DNA from: Candidatus Tectomicrobia bacterium
GTDB lineage: Bacteria > UBA8248
DNA length: 64,000 nt
Assembly: GCA_016192135.1 (NCBI GenBank)
Contig: JACPUR010000021.1
Span: forward strand, 9,720 to 73,719
Direction: 5' to 3'
The position numbers and the translations under genes were made by a program. The notes beneath the pieces are model-generated. The model was not told the origin of the DNA. It made no database searches and saw only the letters and a list, made by a program, of their open reading frames with translations. Shown one piece after another: positions 38,892 to 47,410 of this stretch. Position 1 is the first letter of the stretch, and each line of letters opens with the position of its first letter.

Positions 38892-40132
38892 TGGACCTGC
38901 GGCCCGCCTCGGCGGTGGCGGAGCTTTCGCCGGAGGAATTGGCCCTGGCGGCCAAGTCGCTCGCCCGCCGCCACGGCTTCGACCTGGCCGGCATCGCCCC
39001 CCCGGAGCTGGGCGAGGCGCACGGGCGCTACCTCGAGTGGCTCAGGCTCGGCTACGAGGGAGAGATGGCCTACCTGCGCCGCAACCCCGAGGCGCGCTCC
39101 GACCTGCGGCGCGTGTGGCCCGCGACCCGGTGCGCCCTGGTCGTTGCCATCCGCTACCGCGGAGAGAAAATGCACGAACCGCCCGCCGCCTTGCCGGGCC
39201 GGATCGCCTCCTACGCCCACGGCGGGGACTACCACAAGTTCCTCAAGAAGCGCCTCCTGCGCGTGCTGCGGGACCTCCGGGAGCTCGACCCCGGCGTCGA
39301 CGGCCGGAGCTACGTGGACACCGGGCCCATCCTGGAGCGGGACCTCGCGGTCCGGGCCGGCCTGGGCTGGCACGGCAAGAACTCCCTCCTGCTGAACCGA
39401 TCCCTGGGCAGCTACTTCTTCCTGGGCGTCCTCCTCCTCAACCGGCCCCTGCCCGCCGACGCCCCCTTCGGGGAGGATCACTGCGGCACCTGCGTCCGCT
39501 GCATCGAGGCCTGCCCCACGGGCGCCATCGTGGCGCCGGGCGTGGTGGACGCGCGGCGGTGCATCTCCTACCTCACCATCGAGTTGCGCGGGCCCATGCC
39601 TCGCGAGCTGCGCCCGCTGGTGGGCGACCACTTCTTCGGCTGCGACATCTGCCAGGAGGTCTGCCCCTGGAACACGGACGCCCCCCCGGCCGCCGAGCCC
39701 CGCTTCGCCCCCCGGCCGGGCGCGCAGTCGCCCGACCTGCTCGCCCTCCTGGAGATGGACGAGAAAGCCTTCCACAGGCGCTTCCGCGGGACCCCCGTCA
39801 TGCGCTCGCGCTACGACGGCTTCCTCCGCAACGTGGCGGTCGCCATCGGCAACACAGGGGGCGGCGAGGCGGTCGCGCCCCTGCTGCGCGCCCTGCGCCA
39901 CCGCGAGCCCCTCGCCCGGGGTCACGCCGCCTGGGCGCTGGGGCGCATCGGGCGGAGGCTGGGCGGCGAGGCCATCCGCCCCGTCCTGGAGGAGCGCCTG
40001 GGGCGGGAGCGCGACCCGTGGGTCCACGAGGAGATCGAGCTGGCCCTGGGGGACCTGCCCTCGGTCCGGCTGCCCGTCCTGCCCCCGGCGGGCGGCCCCG
40101 GGACGAACGGGAACTCCCACCCCGCCCGCTGA
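38891..40132 (+). CDS. queG: Epoxyqueuosine reductase QueG
   Basis: A 413-residue enzyme of the last step of queuosine synthesis, reducing epoxyqueuosine in tRNA with cobalamin and two [4Fe-4S] clusters. DTGPILERDLAVRAGLGWHGKNSLL holds the catalytic Asp and active-site loop. The clusters are bound by DHCGTCVRCIEACPTGAI and CDICQEVCPWN. GRIASYAHGGDYHKFLKKRL is the conserved N-terminal segment. A HEAT-like helical tail (EAVAPLLRALRHREPLARGHAAWALG) follows and probably contacts tRNA. The Pro-rich last residues are unusual but short. Confidence 0.95.
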   Translation: MDLRPASAVAELSPEELALAAKSLARRHGFDLAGIAPPELGEAHGRYLEWLRLGYEGEMAYLRRNPEARSDLRRVWPATRCALVVAIRYRGEKMHEPPAALPGRIASYAHGGDYHKFLKKRLLRVLRDLRELDPGVDGRSYVDTGPILERDLAVRAGLGWHGKNSLLLNRSLGSYFFLGVLLLNRPLPADAPFGEDHCGTCVRCIEACPTGAIVAPGVVDARRCISYLTIELRGPMPRELRPLVGDHFFGCDICQEVCPWNTDAPPAAEPRFAPRPGAQSPDLLALLEMDEKAFHRRFRGTPVMRSRYDGFLRNVAVAIGNTGGGEAVAPLLRALRHREPLARGHAAWALGRIGRRLGGEAIRPVLEERLGRERDPWVHEEIELALGDLPSVRLPVLPPAGGPGTNGNSHPAR

Positions 40133-40174
40133 GGCCGCACCACGCGGGCGCCCTGCGCACGACCGGAGGAACCG

Positions 40175-40978
40175 ATGAGATCCGTCCGCGCCAACGGCAT
40201 CCGCATCTCGTTCGACGAGGCGGGGAGCGGAGCGCCGCTCCTGCTGCTCCACGGCTTCTCGCTGGACCGCACCATGTGGGACGCGCAGGTGGAGGCGCTC
40301 GCGCGCAGCTACCGGCTCATCGTCCCCGACCTGCGCGGGCTGGGCGCGACCGAGAACCCGGGCGTGCAGATCTCCATCGAGCAGATGGCGGACGACGCGG
40401 CGGGCCTCCTCATGGCGCTCGACATCCCCGCCGCCGCCGTGGCCGGCTTCTCGATGGGCGGCTACGTCCTCGCGCAGATGGCGGTGCGCCATCCGCTCAA
40501 GGTCCGGGCGGCGGCCTTCGTCTGCACCCGGGCCGGGGCCGACAACGAGGAGCAGCAGAAGGCACGCTTGGCGAACATGCGGTTCATCGACGACGAGGGC
40601 TCGGAGGCCTTCGCCAGCAAGTTCGTGCCGATGCTCTTCTCGTCCGCTTACCTGGCCTCCGGGGCCGGGGGTCCCGGGAAGCACCGCCGCGCGATCGCGT
40701 CCCAGCTCCCGCGGAACCTCTGCGCGCTCCTCGACGCCATGCGGCAGCGCGAGGACATGACGCCCCGCCTGGGGGAGATCCGGGTGCCGTGCGCGGTGGT
40801 GGCCGGGGAGAAGGACCAGCTCGTCCCCGTTCAGGCGATGCGGGAGCTGCACGAGGGGCTGGCGGATTCGGCCTTCGACGTGATCGAGGGCTCGGGGCAC
40901 ATGGCCCCCGTCGAGGCGCCGGACCGGGTGTCCTTCGCGCTCGACCAGCTCATGCAGCGCGCCGGGATGTGGATGTAG
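40175..40978 (+). CDS. Alpha/beta hydrolase
   Basis: A 267-residue alpha/beta-fold hydrolase. The oxyanion strand is PLLLLHGFSLDRTMWDAQ, the nucleophile elbow AVAGFSMGGYV, the acid is in CAVVAGEKDQLVP, and the catalytic His is in IEGSGHMAPVEAPDRV. This order matches the 3-oxoadipate enol-lactonase/haloperoxidase-like group, a very broad family. ATG follows CGGAGG by 6 bases. It is convergent with the inositol-phosphatase-like gene, 3 bases away. Substrate unknown. Confidence 0.85.
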   Translation: MRSVRANGIRISFDEAGSGAPLLLLHGFSLDRTMWDAQVEALARSYRLIVPDLRGLGATENPGVQISIEQMADDAAGLLMALDIPAAAVAGFSMGGYVLAQMAVRHPLKVRAAAFVCTRAGADNEEQQKARLANMRFIDDEGSEAFASKFVPMLFSSAYLASGAGGPGKHRRAIASQLPRNLCALLDAMRQREDMTPRLGEIRVPCAVVAGEKDQLVPVQAMRELHEGLADSAFDVIEGSGHMAPVEAPDRVSFALDQLMQRAGMWM

Positions 40979-40981
40979 GTC

Positions 40982-41773
40982 TCAGCCCCACCGGACCAGC
41001 TTCCGGAGCCGGTCCCATTGCGCGGCCGGGGCGGCCACCACGGGCTCGGGCGCGAGGCGCCCGTCGGCCAGCTCGGCGTAGTCCACCTTCTTCCCCGACG
41101 GATATCCGACCTTTCCCCCCGCGCGCTCAAGGATGAAGGCCGCCGGGGCGAAGTCGTAGGCGCAATTGGGCTCCAGCACGGTGCCGCAGGCCGAGCCCAA
41201 GGCGGTGTAGGCCAGGGCCACGGAGGCGGCGGCGAGCGAGAGCCGCCTCCCCTCGTAGCCGATGCGCAGCCCCTCGACCTCGCGGCAGGGGACGAAGAGG
41301 TAGGCGTGCGGACCCGGCGGCTCCGGGTCCAGGGGCGCGAGCGGCCCGCCGTTGCGCAGGGCCTCCTCCCCCTCGACCGCGGTGAGCATCTCGCCCAGGG
41401 CGGCCATGTTGACGGCCGCGCCCTCGACCCGGGGGCCGCGCAGGCAGGCCACCGAGACGGACCAGAAGGGCAGGCGGCTGAGGTAGGGACCGGTGCCGTC
41501 GATGGGGTCGATGGTCCACCACCGGGTGGCGGAACCGGGGCGCGCCGAGCCGTTCACGCCGCTCTCCTCGGCGAGGATGTAGTCGCCCGGATAACGGGAG
41601 CGGATGCGCGAGACGAGGTGGCGCTCCACGGCCCGGTCCGCTTCCGAGACGACGCTCTCGCCCTTGGCCTCCATCCGCACGCGCCCGAAAAAGCTCATGG
41701 CGAGGTCCCCCGCCTCGCGCGCGATCTCGCCGAGGAAGCGGCGAAGCTCCTCTTTTGGATTCTCCGAAACCAT
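40982..41773 (-). CDS. Inositol monophosphatase-family phosphatase
   Basis: A 263-residue Mg-dependent sugar-phosphate phosphatase. Metal site motifs are YILAEESG (Glu), WTIDPIDGTGPY (two Asp, with the family D-P-I-D-G-T), and the C-terminal CAYDFAPAAFILERAGG (Asp). The substrate can be inositol, histidinol, 3'-phosphoadenosine or fructose bisphosphate in this family, and nothing settles it here. The ATG at 41773 is taken rather than the TTG at 41788, as GAGG precedes it. A 273-base divergent gap separates it from the glcG-like gene. Confidence 0.85.
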   Translation of the reverse strand: MVSENPKEELRRFLGEIAREAGDLAMSFFGRVRMEAKGESVVSEADRAVERHLVSRIRSRYPGDYILAEESGVNGSARPGSATRWWTIDPIDGTGPYLSRLPFWSVSVACLRGPRVEGAAVNMAALGEMLTAVEGEEALRNGGPLAPLDPEPPGPHAYLFVPCREVEGLRIGYEGRRLSLAAASVALAYTALGSACGTVLEPNCAYDFAPAAFILERAGGKVGYPSGKKVDYAELADGRLAPEPVVAAPAAQWDRLRKLVRWG

Positions 41774-42046
41774 CCCACCATCCCTCAACGCCGCCCCCAG
41801 CGAGCCGCCCCCGGCGCGAAAGCCGATAGCTTATACCACTCATCCCGGCGGCTTCACGCGAGCGCTTCGATTGACATCACCAAGCGGCGCCCGTAGATTG
41901 ATTCTCTCACGACTTTTCCGGCCCACCCGGCCGCGGCCCAGCCGGCGGCGCCGCAGGACCCAGCCTTCCGCGCCGGCCCCCAGGCGGGCATCCCGCCCGC
42001 ACAAGCGGCGCGGCGGGGAAGCGCGGCATCCGGAGGATGCGACCCC

Positions 42047-42493
42047 ATGCCCTTCGCCCCCGCCCGGCGCCTCACGACGCGAGGCGCCAAGCAGATGCTC
42101 GCGGCGGCGATCGGCAAGGCCGAGGAGTTCGGAATCGCCGTCACGGTGGCCATCGTGGACGCCGGGGGCCACCTCCTGGTGCTCGAGCGGATGGACGGCG
42201 GCCGCTTCCACACCGTCCATTCCTCGACCACCAAGGCGGTGACCGCCGCCTCGAACAAGCGCCCCACCACGACCAAGGGCGCCCAGGGGCAGGACCTCGA
42301 CACCCTCCACGCGCTGGGCCTGGCCCTCGCGGCGGGCCCGGGCCGCTGGACGGCGACGGAGGGAGGCTTCCCCGTCGTCGTGGACGGGGAGTGCGTCGGC
42401 GGGATCGGGGTGAGCGGTGGGGACTGGGCCCAGGACGAGGCCATCGCGCGGGCGGCCGTCGAGGCGGTGGGCGCGGGCTTTCGAATCGGCTGA
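42047..42493 (+). CDS. GlcG/HbpS-like (DUF336) protein
   Basis: A 148-residue protein of the GlcG/HbpS family, small alpha-beta proteins often found beside catabolic genes and sometimes binding haem or cobalamin. Seen: AKQMLAAAIGKAEEFGIAVTVAIVDAGGHLLVLERMDG, STTKAVTAASNKRPTT, GGFPVVVDGECVGGIGVSGGDWAQDEAIARAAVEA. There is no signal peptide. It precedes tctC by 44 bases and begins the plus-strand unit, so it probably acts on the compound taken up by the TctABC transporter. No activity can be named. Confidence 0.82.
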   Translation: MPFAPARRLTTRGAKQMLAAAIGKAEEFGIAVTVAIVDAGGHLLVLERMDGGRFHTVHSSTTKAVTAASNKRPTTTKGAQGQDLDTLHALGLALAAGPGRWTATEGGFPVVVDGECVGGIGVSGGDWAQDEAIARAAVEAVGAGFRIG

Positions 42494-42537
42494 TCCCGCC
42501 CCCCCGCGGGGGCGGATCTCCGACAAGGAGGATCGAC

Positions 42538-43509
42538 ATGAGCAGGACGTGCCGGACGTGGCCGGCCCTTTGGGCCGCCTTCGCGTTGTGCGCCTGGAGC
42601 GCGGCCGCCGGGGCGGCGTATCCCGAGAAGCCGATCGAGCTCATCGTCCCGTTCGCGGCGGGCGACAGCGCCGACGTCGAGGGGAGGCTGCTCGCCCAGG
42701 AGATGACCAAGGCGCTCGGGAAGCCGGTGGTCCCGGTCAATAAGGAAGGGGCGGGCGGCGCCCTCGCCTACACCCACGTCAAGAACGCCAGGCCGGACGG
42801 TTACACCGTGATGTGGAACTCCATCTCCGTCCTCACCACGACCAACATCGGCAACGTCCCCTTCGACCACGACGCCTTCGACAACATCGGCCGGGTGGAG
42901 TACCAGCCCATGCCCTTCGCCGTGAAGGCCGATTCCCGGTGGAAGACGTTCAAGGACTTCGTCGCGGAGTGCAAGCAGAAGCCCAACACGCTCAAGATCG
43001 CGAACGCGGGCCCGGGCAGCGGCACGCACATCGCCGCGGTGGCGCTGGCGAACGCGACCGGGTGCAAGCCGATTCACGTCCCGGTGGGGGTGAAGCGGCG
43101 CAACGCCTCCGTCCTGAGCGGCGAGGTGGACGCGATGGTGGGCCCGCTGACGGGCATCATCAAGCTCGCCCAGGCGAAGCAGATCCGCATCCTGGCGGTC
43201 CCCAGCCCGAGGCGGAACCCGCTCGTCCCGGACGCGCCCACCGCCAAGGACCTGGGTTACCCGGTGGTAATCGATCTCTTCCGGGGGTTGAGTGTGCCCA
43301 AGGGCACTCCGGCCGAGGTGAAGGACAGGCTCTACAAGGCGATGGTCGCGGCGGCGAAATCCAAGGCCTTCCAGGACTTCTCCAAGAAGGCGGGCTTCAC
43401 CGTGGATGTCATGGACGAGAAGGAGTTCAACCCCTACCTCGACGAGATGGACAAGCTGGTCAAGGGCATCCTGAAGGAAGCGGGCCTGTACCGGAGCAAG
43501 GCGAAGTAG
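42538..43509 (+). CDS. tctC: Tripartite tricarboxylate transporter substrate-binding protein (TctC/Bug family)
   Basis: A 323-residue periplasmic binding protein. Signal peptide about residues 1-26 (MSRTCRTWPALWAAFALCAWSAAAGA). YPEKPIELIVPFAAGDSADVEGRLLAQEM is the Bug-family N terminus, with VNKEGAGGALAYTHVKNARPDGYT and the pocket region ANAGPGSGTHIAA. DAMVGPLTGIIKLAQAKQIRILAV and DLFRGLSVPKGTP follow. Bug proteins bind carboxylates such as citrate, glutarate or terephthalate. AAGGAGG sits 7 bases upstream of the ATG. TctB and TctA genes follow directly. Confidence 0.93.
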   Translation: MSRTCRTWPALWAAFALCAWSAAAGAAYPEKPIELIVPFAAGDSADVEGRLLAQEMTKALGKPVVPVNKEGAGGALAYTHVKNARPDGYTVMWNSISVLTTTNIGNVPFDHDAFDNIGRVEYQPMPFAVKADSRWKTFKDFVAECKQKPNTLKIANAGPGSGTHIAAVALANATGCKPIHVPVGVKRRNASVLSGEVDAMVGPLTGIIKLAQAKQIRILAVPSPRRNPLVPDAPTAKDLGYPVVIDLFRGLSVPKGTPAEVKDRLYKAMVAAAKSKAFQDFSKKAGFTVDVMDEKEFNPYLDEMDKLVKGILKEAGLYRSKAK

Positions 43510-43554
43510 CCCCGGCCGGGCCCCCGTTCCTTTCGCTGCGGTATCGGGACCCTC

Positions 43555-44016
43555 ATGCGGACCAAGAACATCACCGCGAGCCTCGCCTTCCTCGCCTTCG
43601 GGGCCGTCTACGCCTACCTGACGGCGCAGCTCCCCCTCCGGATGGTGGGAAACGTGCCGGGCCCCTCCTTTTTTCCCTGGGTCCTGACCCTGTGCTTCCT
43701 CGGTCTCTCCTGCGTTCTTCTCGCGCAGGGGCTCACGGCCCCGCCGGCCGCGCCCCCCCGGCCGGGAGCGGCGGACAGCTCCGCCGGGCGGGTCGCCGCC
43801 GCCCTCCTCGCCTTCGCCGCCTATCTCGGGATCCTCCCCTTCCTGGGTTTCCTCCTGGCGACGCCGCCGGCCTGCGCGGCGCTGATGCTGGCCGCCGGGG
43901 AGAAGCGGCCGCTCTACATCCTGGCCTGGTCGGCGGGGATGACGGCCTTCCTGTACCTGATGTTCCAGTCCCTCTTCGGCGTCCCCATCCCCGCCGCCCC
44001 CGACTTCGGTCCATGA
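43555..44016 (+). CDS. tctB: Tripartite tricarboxylate transporter small membrane subunit TctB
   Basis: A 153-residue membrane protein with four predicted helices: ASLAFLAFGAVYAYLTAQ, GPSFFPWVLTLCFLGLSCVLLAQG, RVAAALLAFAAYLGILPFLGFLLATPPACAALMLA and LAWSAGMTAFLYLMFQSLFGV. GPSFFPW is the family motif. TctB is the poorly conserved small partner of TctA in sodium- or proton-driven carboxylate uptake. The stop overlaps the tctA start by 4 bases (ATGA). Confidence 0.9.
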   Translation: MRTKNITASLAFLAFGAVYAYLTAQLPLRMVGNVPGPSFFPWVLTLCFLGLSCVLLAQGLTAPPAAPPRPGAADSSAGRVAAALLAFAAYLGILPFLGFLLATPPACAALMLAAGEKRPLYILAWSAGMTAFLYLMFQSLFGVPIPAAPDFGP

Positions 44017-45503
44017 ACCCGGTCCTGGACGGGTTCCTGAGCGCGAGCGCCCCGGAGGCCCTGGTGGCGATGGCCTGCGGCGCCCTCATCGGGCTGATCG
44101 CGGGGATGCTGCCCGGGGTTACAATCAGCTCCGGCATCATCATCGTGCTCCCGCTCACCTTTGTGATGGGCCCCCACGTCGCCATCTCGCTCCTGCTGGG
44201 CATCTATTCGGGCGGGATGACGGGGGGGAGCTTCTCGGCCATCCTCCTCAACATTCCGGGCACGCCCTCGGCGTCGGCCACGGGGCTCGACGGGCACCGG
44301 ATGGCCCGGCGGGGGGAGGCGGGCTTGGCCCTGGGCGCCTCCATCTTCTCGAGCTTCTTCGGCGGGATGTTCAGCCTCGCCTGCCTGTTCCTGATCGCGC
44401 CCCAGCTCGCGGCCGTGGCCCTCAAGTTCCGCGCCCAGGATCTCTTCAGCCTCGTCTTCTTCGGCCTCACCATCATCTCGAGCTTCGCGGTGAGGTCCGT
44501 CGTGAAGGGCCTTCTCTCGGGGCTCCTCGGCCTGATGCTCGTGACCGTGGGCCAGGACCCGGTGATGGGGACGGCGCGCTACACCTTCGGCAGCGTCCAC
44601 CTCCTCCAGGGCGTTCACTTCCTCACGGCCCTCATCGGCCTCTTCGCCATCCCCCAGCTCGCGGAGGGCATCCTGGAGGGCCTCAAGAGGACGGGAAAGG
44701 CGGAGGCCCTCTCCCGCTTCGGCTCCATCTATCCGAAGCTGCGCCACTGCAGGGAGATGGCCCTGCCCTCCCTCATCGGCTCCGTGGTGGGGACTTTCAT
44801 CGGCATCCTGCCCGGCACGGGGGGGCCGATCGCGGCCTTCCTGAGCTACGACTACTCCAAGAAATTCAGCCGGCATCCCGAGAGGTTCGGCACGGGCTGC
44901 ATCGAGGGAGTCGCCGCGCCCGAGGCCGGGAACAACGCCGTCTGCGGGGGGGCCCTCATCCCGATGATGACCCTGGGGATTCCCGGCGACCCGGTGACGG
45001 CCATCCTCATCGGGGCGCTCCTCGTGCACGGCCTGGCCCCCGGGCCCATGCTCTTCATCGAGCGGCCGGATTTCGCCTACACCATCATGTTCTCCTTCTT
45101 CTGGTCCAACGTCTTCACCCTGGCCATCGCCCTGCTGGGGGTGCGGCTCCTCGTGAAGGTGCTCGACGCGCCCAAGGCGGTCCTGATCCCGGCGATCGCC
45201 GTGCTTTGCACCATCGGGAGCTTCGCCCTCAGGAACTCCTTCTTCGACATCTACGTGATGCTGGCCTTCGGCCTGCTCGGGCTCCTGATGCAGAGGCTGG
45301 AGATGCCCGTCGTCCCCCTCATCCTGGCCCTCGTGCTGGGGCGCCCGCTCGAGGAGAACCTGCGCGTCGCCCTCACCGCCTCCCAGGGAGACCCCAGCGT
45401 CTTCTTCACGTCCCCCATCAGCCTGGGGTTCCTGATCCTCTCCGCCGTCACGTTCGTCTGGCCGTTCGTCCAGGAGCGGAGGGCCCGCGCCGCGCGGGCA
45501 TAG
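44013..45503 (+). CDS. tctA: Tripartite tricarboxylate transporter large membrane subunit TctA
   Basis: A 496-residue permease with about twelve helices. The two repeated signatures are GMLPGVTISSGIIIVLPLTF and GILPGTGGPIAAFLSYDYSK. Also conserved are LLLGIYSGGMTGGSFSAILLNIPGTPSA, GVAAPEAGNNAVCGGALIPMMTLGIPGD and the hydrophobic C-terminal half. With TctB and the TctC binding protein it forms a secondary carboxylate transporter. ATG at 44013 is fixed by the 4-base overlap with tctB; the longer open frame upstream is a shadow. Confidence 0.95.
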   Translation: MNPVLDGFLSASAPEALVAMACGALIGLIAGMLPGVTISSGIIIVLPLTFVMGPHVAISLLLGIYSGGMTGGSFSAILLNIPGTPSASATGLDGHRMARRGEAGLALGASIFSSFFGGMFSLACLFLIAPQLAAVALKFRAQDLFSLVFFGLTIISSFAVRSVVKGLLSGLLGLMLVTVGQDPVMGTARYTFGSVHLLQGVHFLTALIGLFAIPQLAEGILEGLKRTGKAEALSRFGSIYPKLRHCREMALPSLIGSVVGTFIGILPGTGGPIAAFLSYDYSKKFSRHPERFGTGCIEGVAAPEAGNNAVCGGALIPMMTLGIPGDPVTAILIGALLVHGLAPGPMLFIERPDFAYTIMFSFFWSNVFTLAIALLGVRLLVKVLDAPKAVLIPAIAVLCTIGSFALRNSFFDIYVMLAFGLLGLLMQRLEMPVVPLILALVLGRPLEENLRVALTASQGDPSVFFTSPISLGFLILSAVTFVWPFVQERRARAARA

Positions 45504-45570
45504 GCGAGTGGCGGGGCCGGCGCGATCCTGCTAATCTCGCCGCGCAAATTAACTCGAGGAGGGAAATCCG

Positions 45571-46584
45571 GTGAGCGTGCAGCCCGTCCGCGTGGCGTCC
45601 ATCGGCATGGGCTGGTGGTCGGACGTGCTGGCCGACGCCATCCAGCGCACGGACAGGCTCGAGATCGTCTCGTGCTTCACCCGCTCGGCGGAGAAGCGCG
45701 GGGCGTTCGCCCGGAAGTACGGTTGCCGGGCGGCCGGCTCCTACGAGGAAATCCTCCGGGACCCCGAGATAGAGGCCATCGTCAACACCACCCCCAACCA
45801 CGCGCACCTGGAGACGGCCCGGGCGGCCGCCGAGGCCGGGAAGCACATCTTCCTCGACAAGCCCATCGCCCACACCGTGGCGGACGGGCGCGCGCTCGCC
45901 AAAGCCTGCCGGGAGGCGGGCGTCGTGCTCTCGGTGGGCTACCAACGGCGGAGGGAGAGCCACTTCCGCTGGGTGAAGAAGGCCATCGAGGCGGGGAAGT
46001 TCGGGCAGCTTGTCCAGGCCGAGGGGAACATCAGCCGCGACCGGGAGGGGCAGTTCGAGCCGGGCCACTGGCGCTACCAGGCCGACGCCATGCCGGGCGG
46101 GGTGATGCTCCAGATCGGCATTCACTACATCGACATCCTGGAGTACCTGATGGGTCCCATCCGGGCCGTCTCGGCCCGCACGGCCCAGCTCGTGCTCCCC
46201 GGGGAGAACCCGGACGTCGCCAACCTCATCCTGGAGCACGAGTGCGGGGCCGTCTCGAACCTGACGGCGAGCTACGCGTCGGCCTCCGAGTACTACCTGA
46301 TGAACATCTACGGGAAGGAGGCGACCGCCTTCTACACCCTCTTCGACGGCCTCCGGGTGCTCTACCGCAAGGAGGGGCCGCCCCAGCCGGTCCCCTGCGA
46401 GAAGAACGATACCATCGTCGAGGAGCTCGAGGAGTTCGCCGCCTGCGTCCGCGGGAAGGCCACGCCCGAGGTGGACGGGGAGAAGGCCGTCCTCTCCCTC
46501 GCGGTCATCCGCGCGGGGGTGCGCTCCGCCCGGGAGGGCCGGCGGGTGGAGATCGCCGAAATCCTGGCCTCGGACGCGGAGTGA
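45571..46584 (+). CDS. Gfo/Idh/MocA-family oxidoreductase
   Basis: A 337-residue NAD(P)-dependent oxidoreductase. The Rossmann start is VRVASIGMGWWSDVLADAI, and NTTPNHAHLETARAAAEAGKHIFLDKPIAHT includes the D-K-P variant of the E-K-P motif. The C-terminal domain has GVMLQIGIHYIDILEYLMGPIR with the catalytic-type His. GTG start with GAGGAGGG upstream. The family oxidises sugars, cyclitols, biliverdin or phthalate diols. Its place after tctCBA suggests it works on the imported acid; this is inference. Confidence 0.88.
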   Translation: MSVQPVRVASIGMGWWSDVLADAIQRTDRLEIVSCFTRSAEKRGAFARKYGCRAAGSYEEILRDPEIEAIVNTTPNHAHLETARAAAEAGKHIFLDKPIAHTVADGRALAKACREAGVVLSVGYQRRRESHFRWVKKAIEAGKFGQLVQAEGNISRDREGQFEPGHWRYQADAMPGGVMLQIGIHYIDILEYLMGPIRAVSARTAQLVLPGENPDVANLILEHECGAVSNLTASYASASEYYLMNIYGKEATAFYTLFDGLRVLYRKEGPPQPVPCEKNDTIVEELEEFAACVRGKATPEVDGEKAVLSLAVIRAGVRSAREGRRVEIAEILASDAE

Positions 46585-46594
46585 GGAGACCGCC

Positions 46595-47398
46595 ATGCCC
46601 CGGATCAAGGCCGGAGAGCTGCATCTCAACTACGCGGAGGCCGGCACAGGCGACGCCTTCCTGTTCATCCCCGGCCTGATGGGGCTGCTGGACGCCTGGG
46701 ACTTCCAGGTCCCCCACTTCTCGAAGCGATACCGCTGTATCACCTTCGACCACCGGGGCACGGGCGAGAGCGACAAGCCCGAGAACGCCTACTCCACCGA
46801 GCTCATCGCCAAGGACGCCATCGCCCTGCTGGACGCCCTGGGCGTCGAGCGCGCCCACGTGGCGGGCACCTCGACGGGGGGCTGCGTGCTGCAGCACCTG
46901 GCCCTGGACCACCCGGGGCGGCTGCGCTGCTGCATCTTCACCAACACCTGGACGCGCGCCGATCCCTACATGACCCGCCTGCAGACCTCGCGCAAGCAGA
47001 TCGCGCTGGCCTACGGGCAGGAGGAGTACATCAAGTTCAGCTCGCTGTGGACCTGCGGCTGGACGCAGTTCCGCCACATGTACCACAACCTCCTCGCCCT
47101 CGAGCGGCGCCAGAAGGAAACCATCGCGCCCGTCGAGGTCATCGCCGCCCGCCTGGACATGACCCTGAACCACGACCGGACGGCGGACCTCAGCCGCATC
47201 CGGAAGCCCTCTCTCATCATCGCCGCGAAGGACGACGCGCTCACGCCGCCCTACTTCTCGCAGGACCTCAACCGCATCATCCAGGGGTCGAAGCTGGTCG
47301 TGCTGGAGGAGGGAGGGCACTACAGCTACCGGCGTAGCCACAAGGAGTGGAACGCGGCGGTGGACGCCTTTCTGGCGGAAATCGAAGGGAAAGCCTGA
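46595..47398 (+). CDS. Alpha/beta hydrolase
   Basis: A 267-residue alpha/beta hydrolase. Oxyanion strand DAFLFIPGLMGLLDAWDFQV, family segment RCITFDHRGTGESDKP, nucleophile elbow HVAGTSTGGCVLQHLA, acid in SLIIAAKDDALTPPYF and His in LEEGGHYSYRRS. It begins ten bases after the oxidoreductase gene and ends the carboxylate-uptake operon. It resembles meta-cleavage-product hydrolases and enol-lactonases in size and motif order. Cleavage of the imported compound's ester, lactone or C-C bond is inferred. Confidence 0.87.
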   Translation: MPRIKAGELHLNYAEAGTGDAFLFIPGLMGLLDAWDFQVPHFSKRYRCITFDHRGTGESDKPENAYSTELIAKDAIALLDALGVERAHVAGTSTGGCVLQHLALDHPGRLRCCIFTNTWTRADPYMTRLQTSRKQIALAYGQEEYIKFSSLWTCGWTQFRHMYHNLLALERRQKETIAPVEVIAARLDMTLNHDRTADLSRIRKPSLIIAAKDDALTPPYFSQDLNRIIQGSKLVVLEEGGHYSYRRSHKEWNAAVDAFLAEIEGKA

Positions 47399-47410
47399 AT
47401 CTCCGGCGCC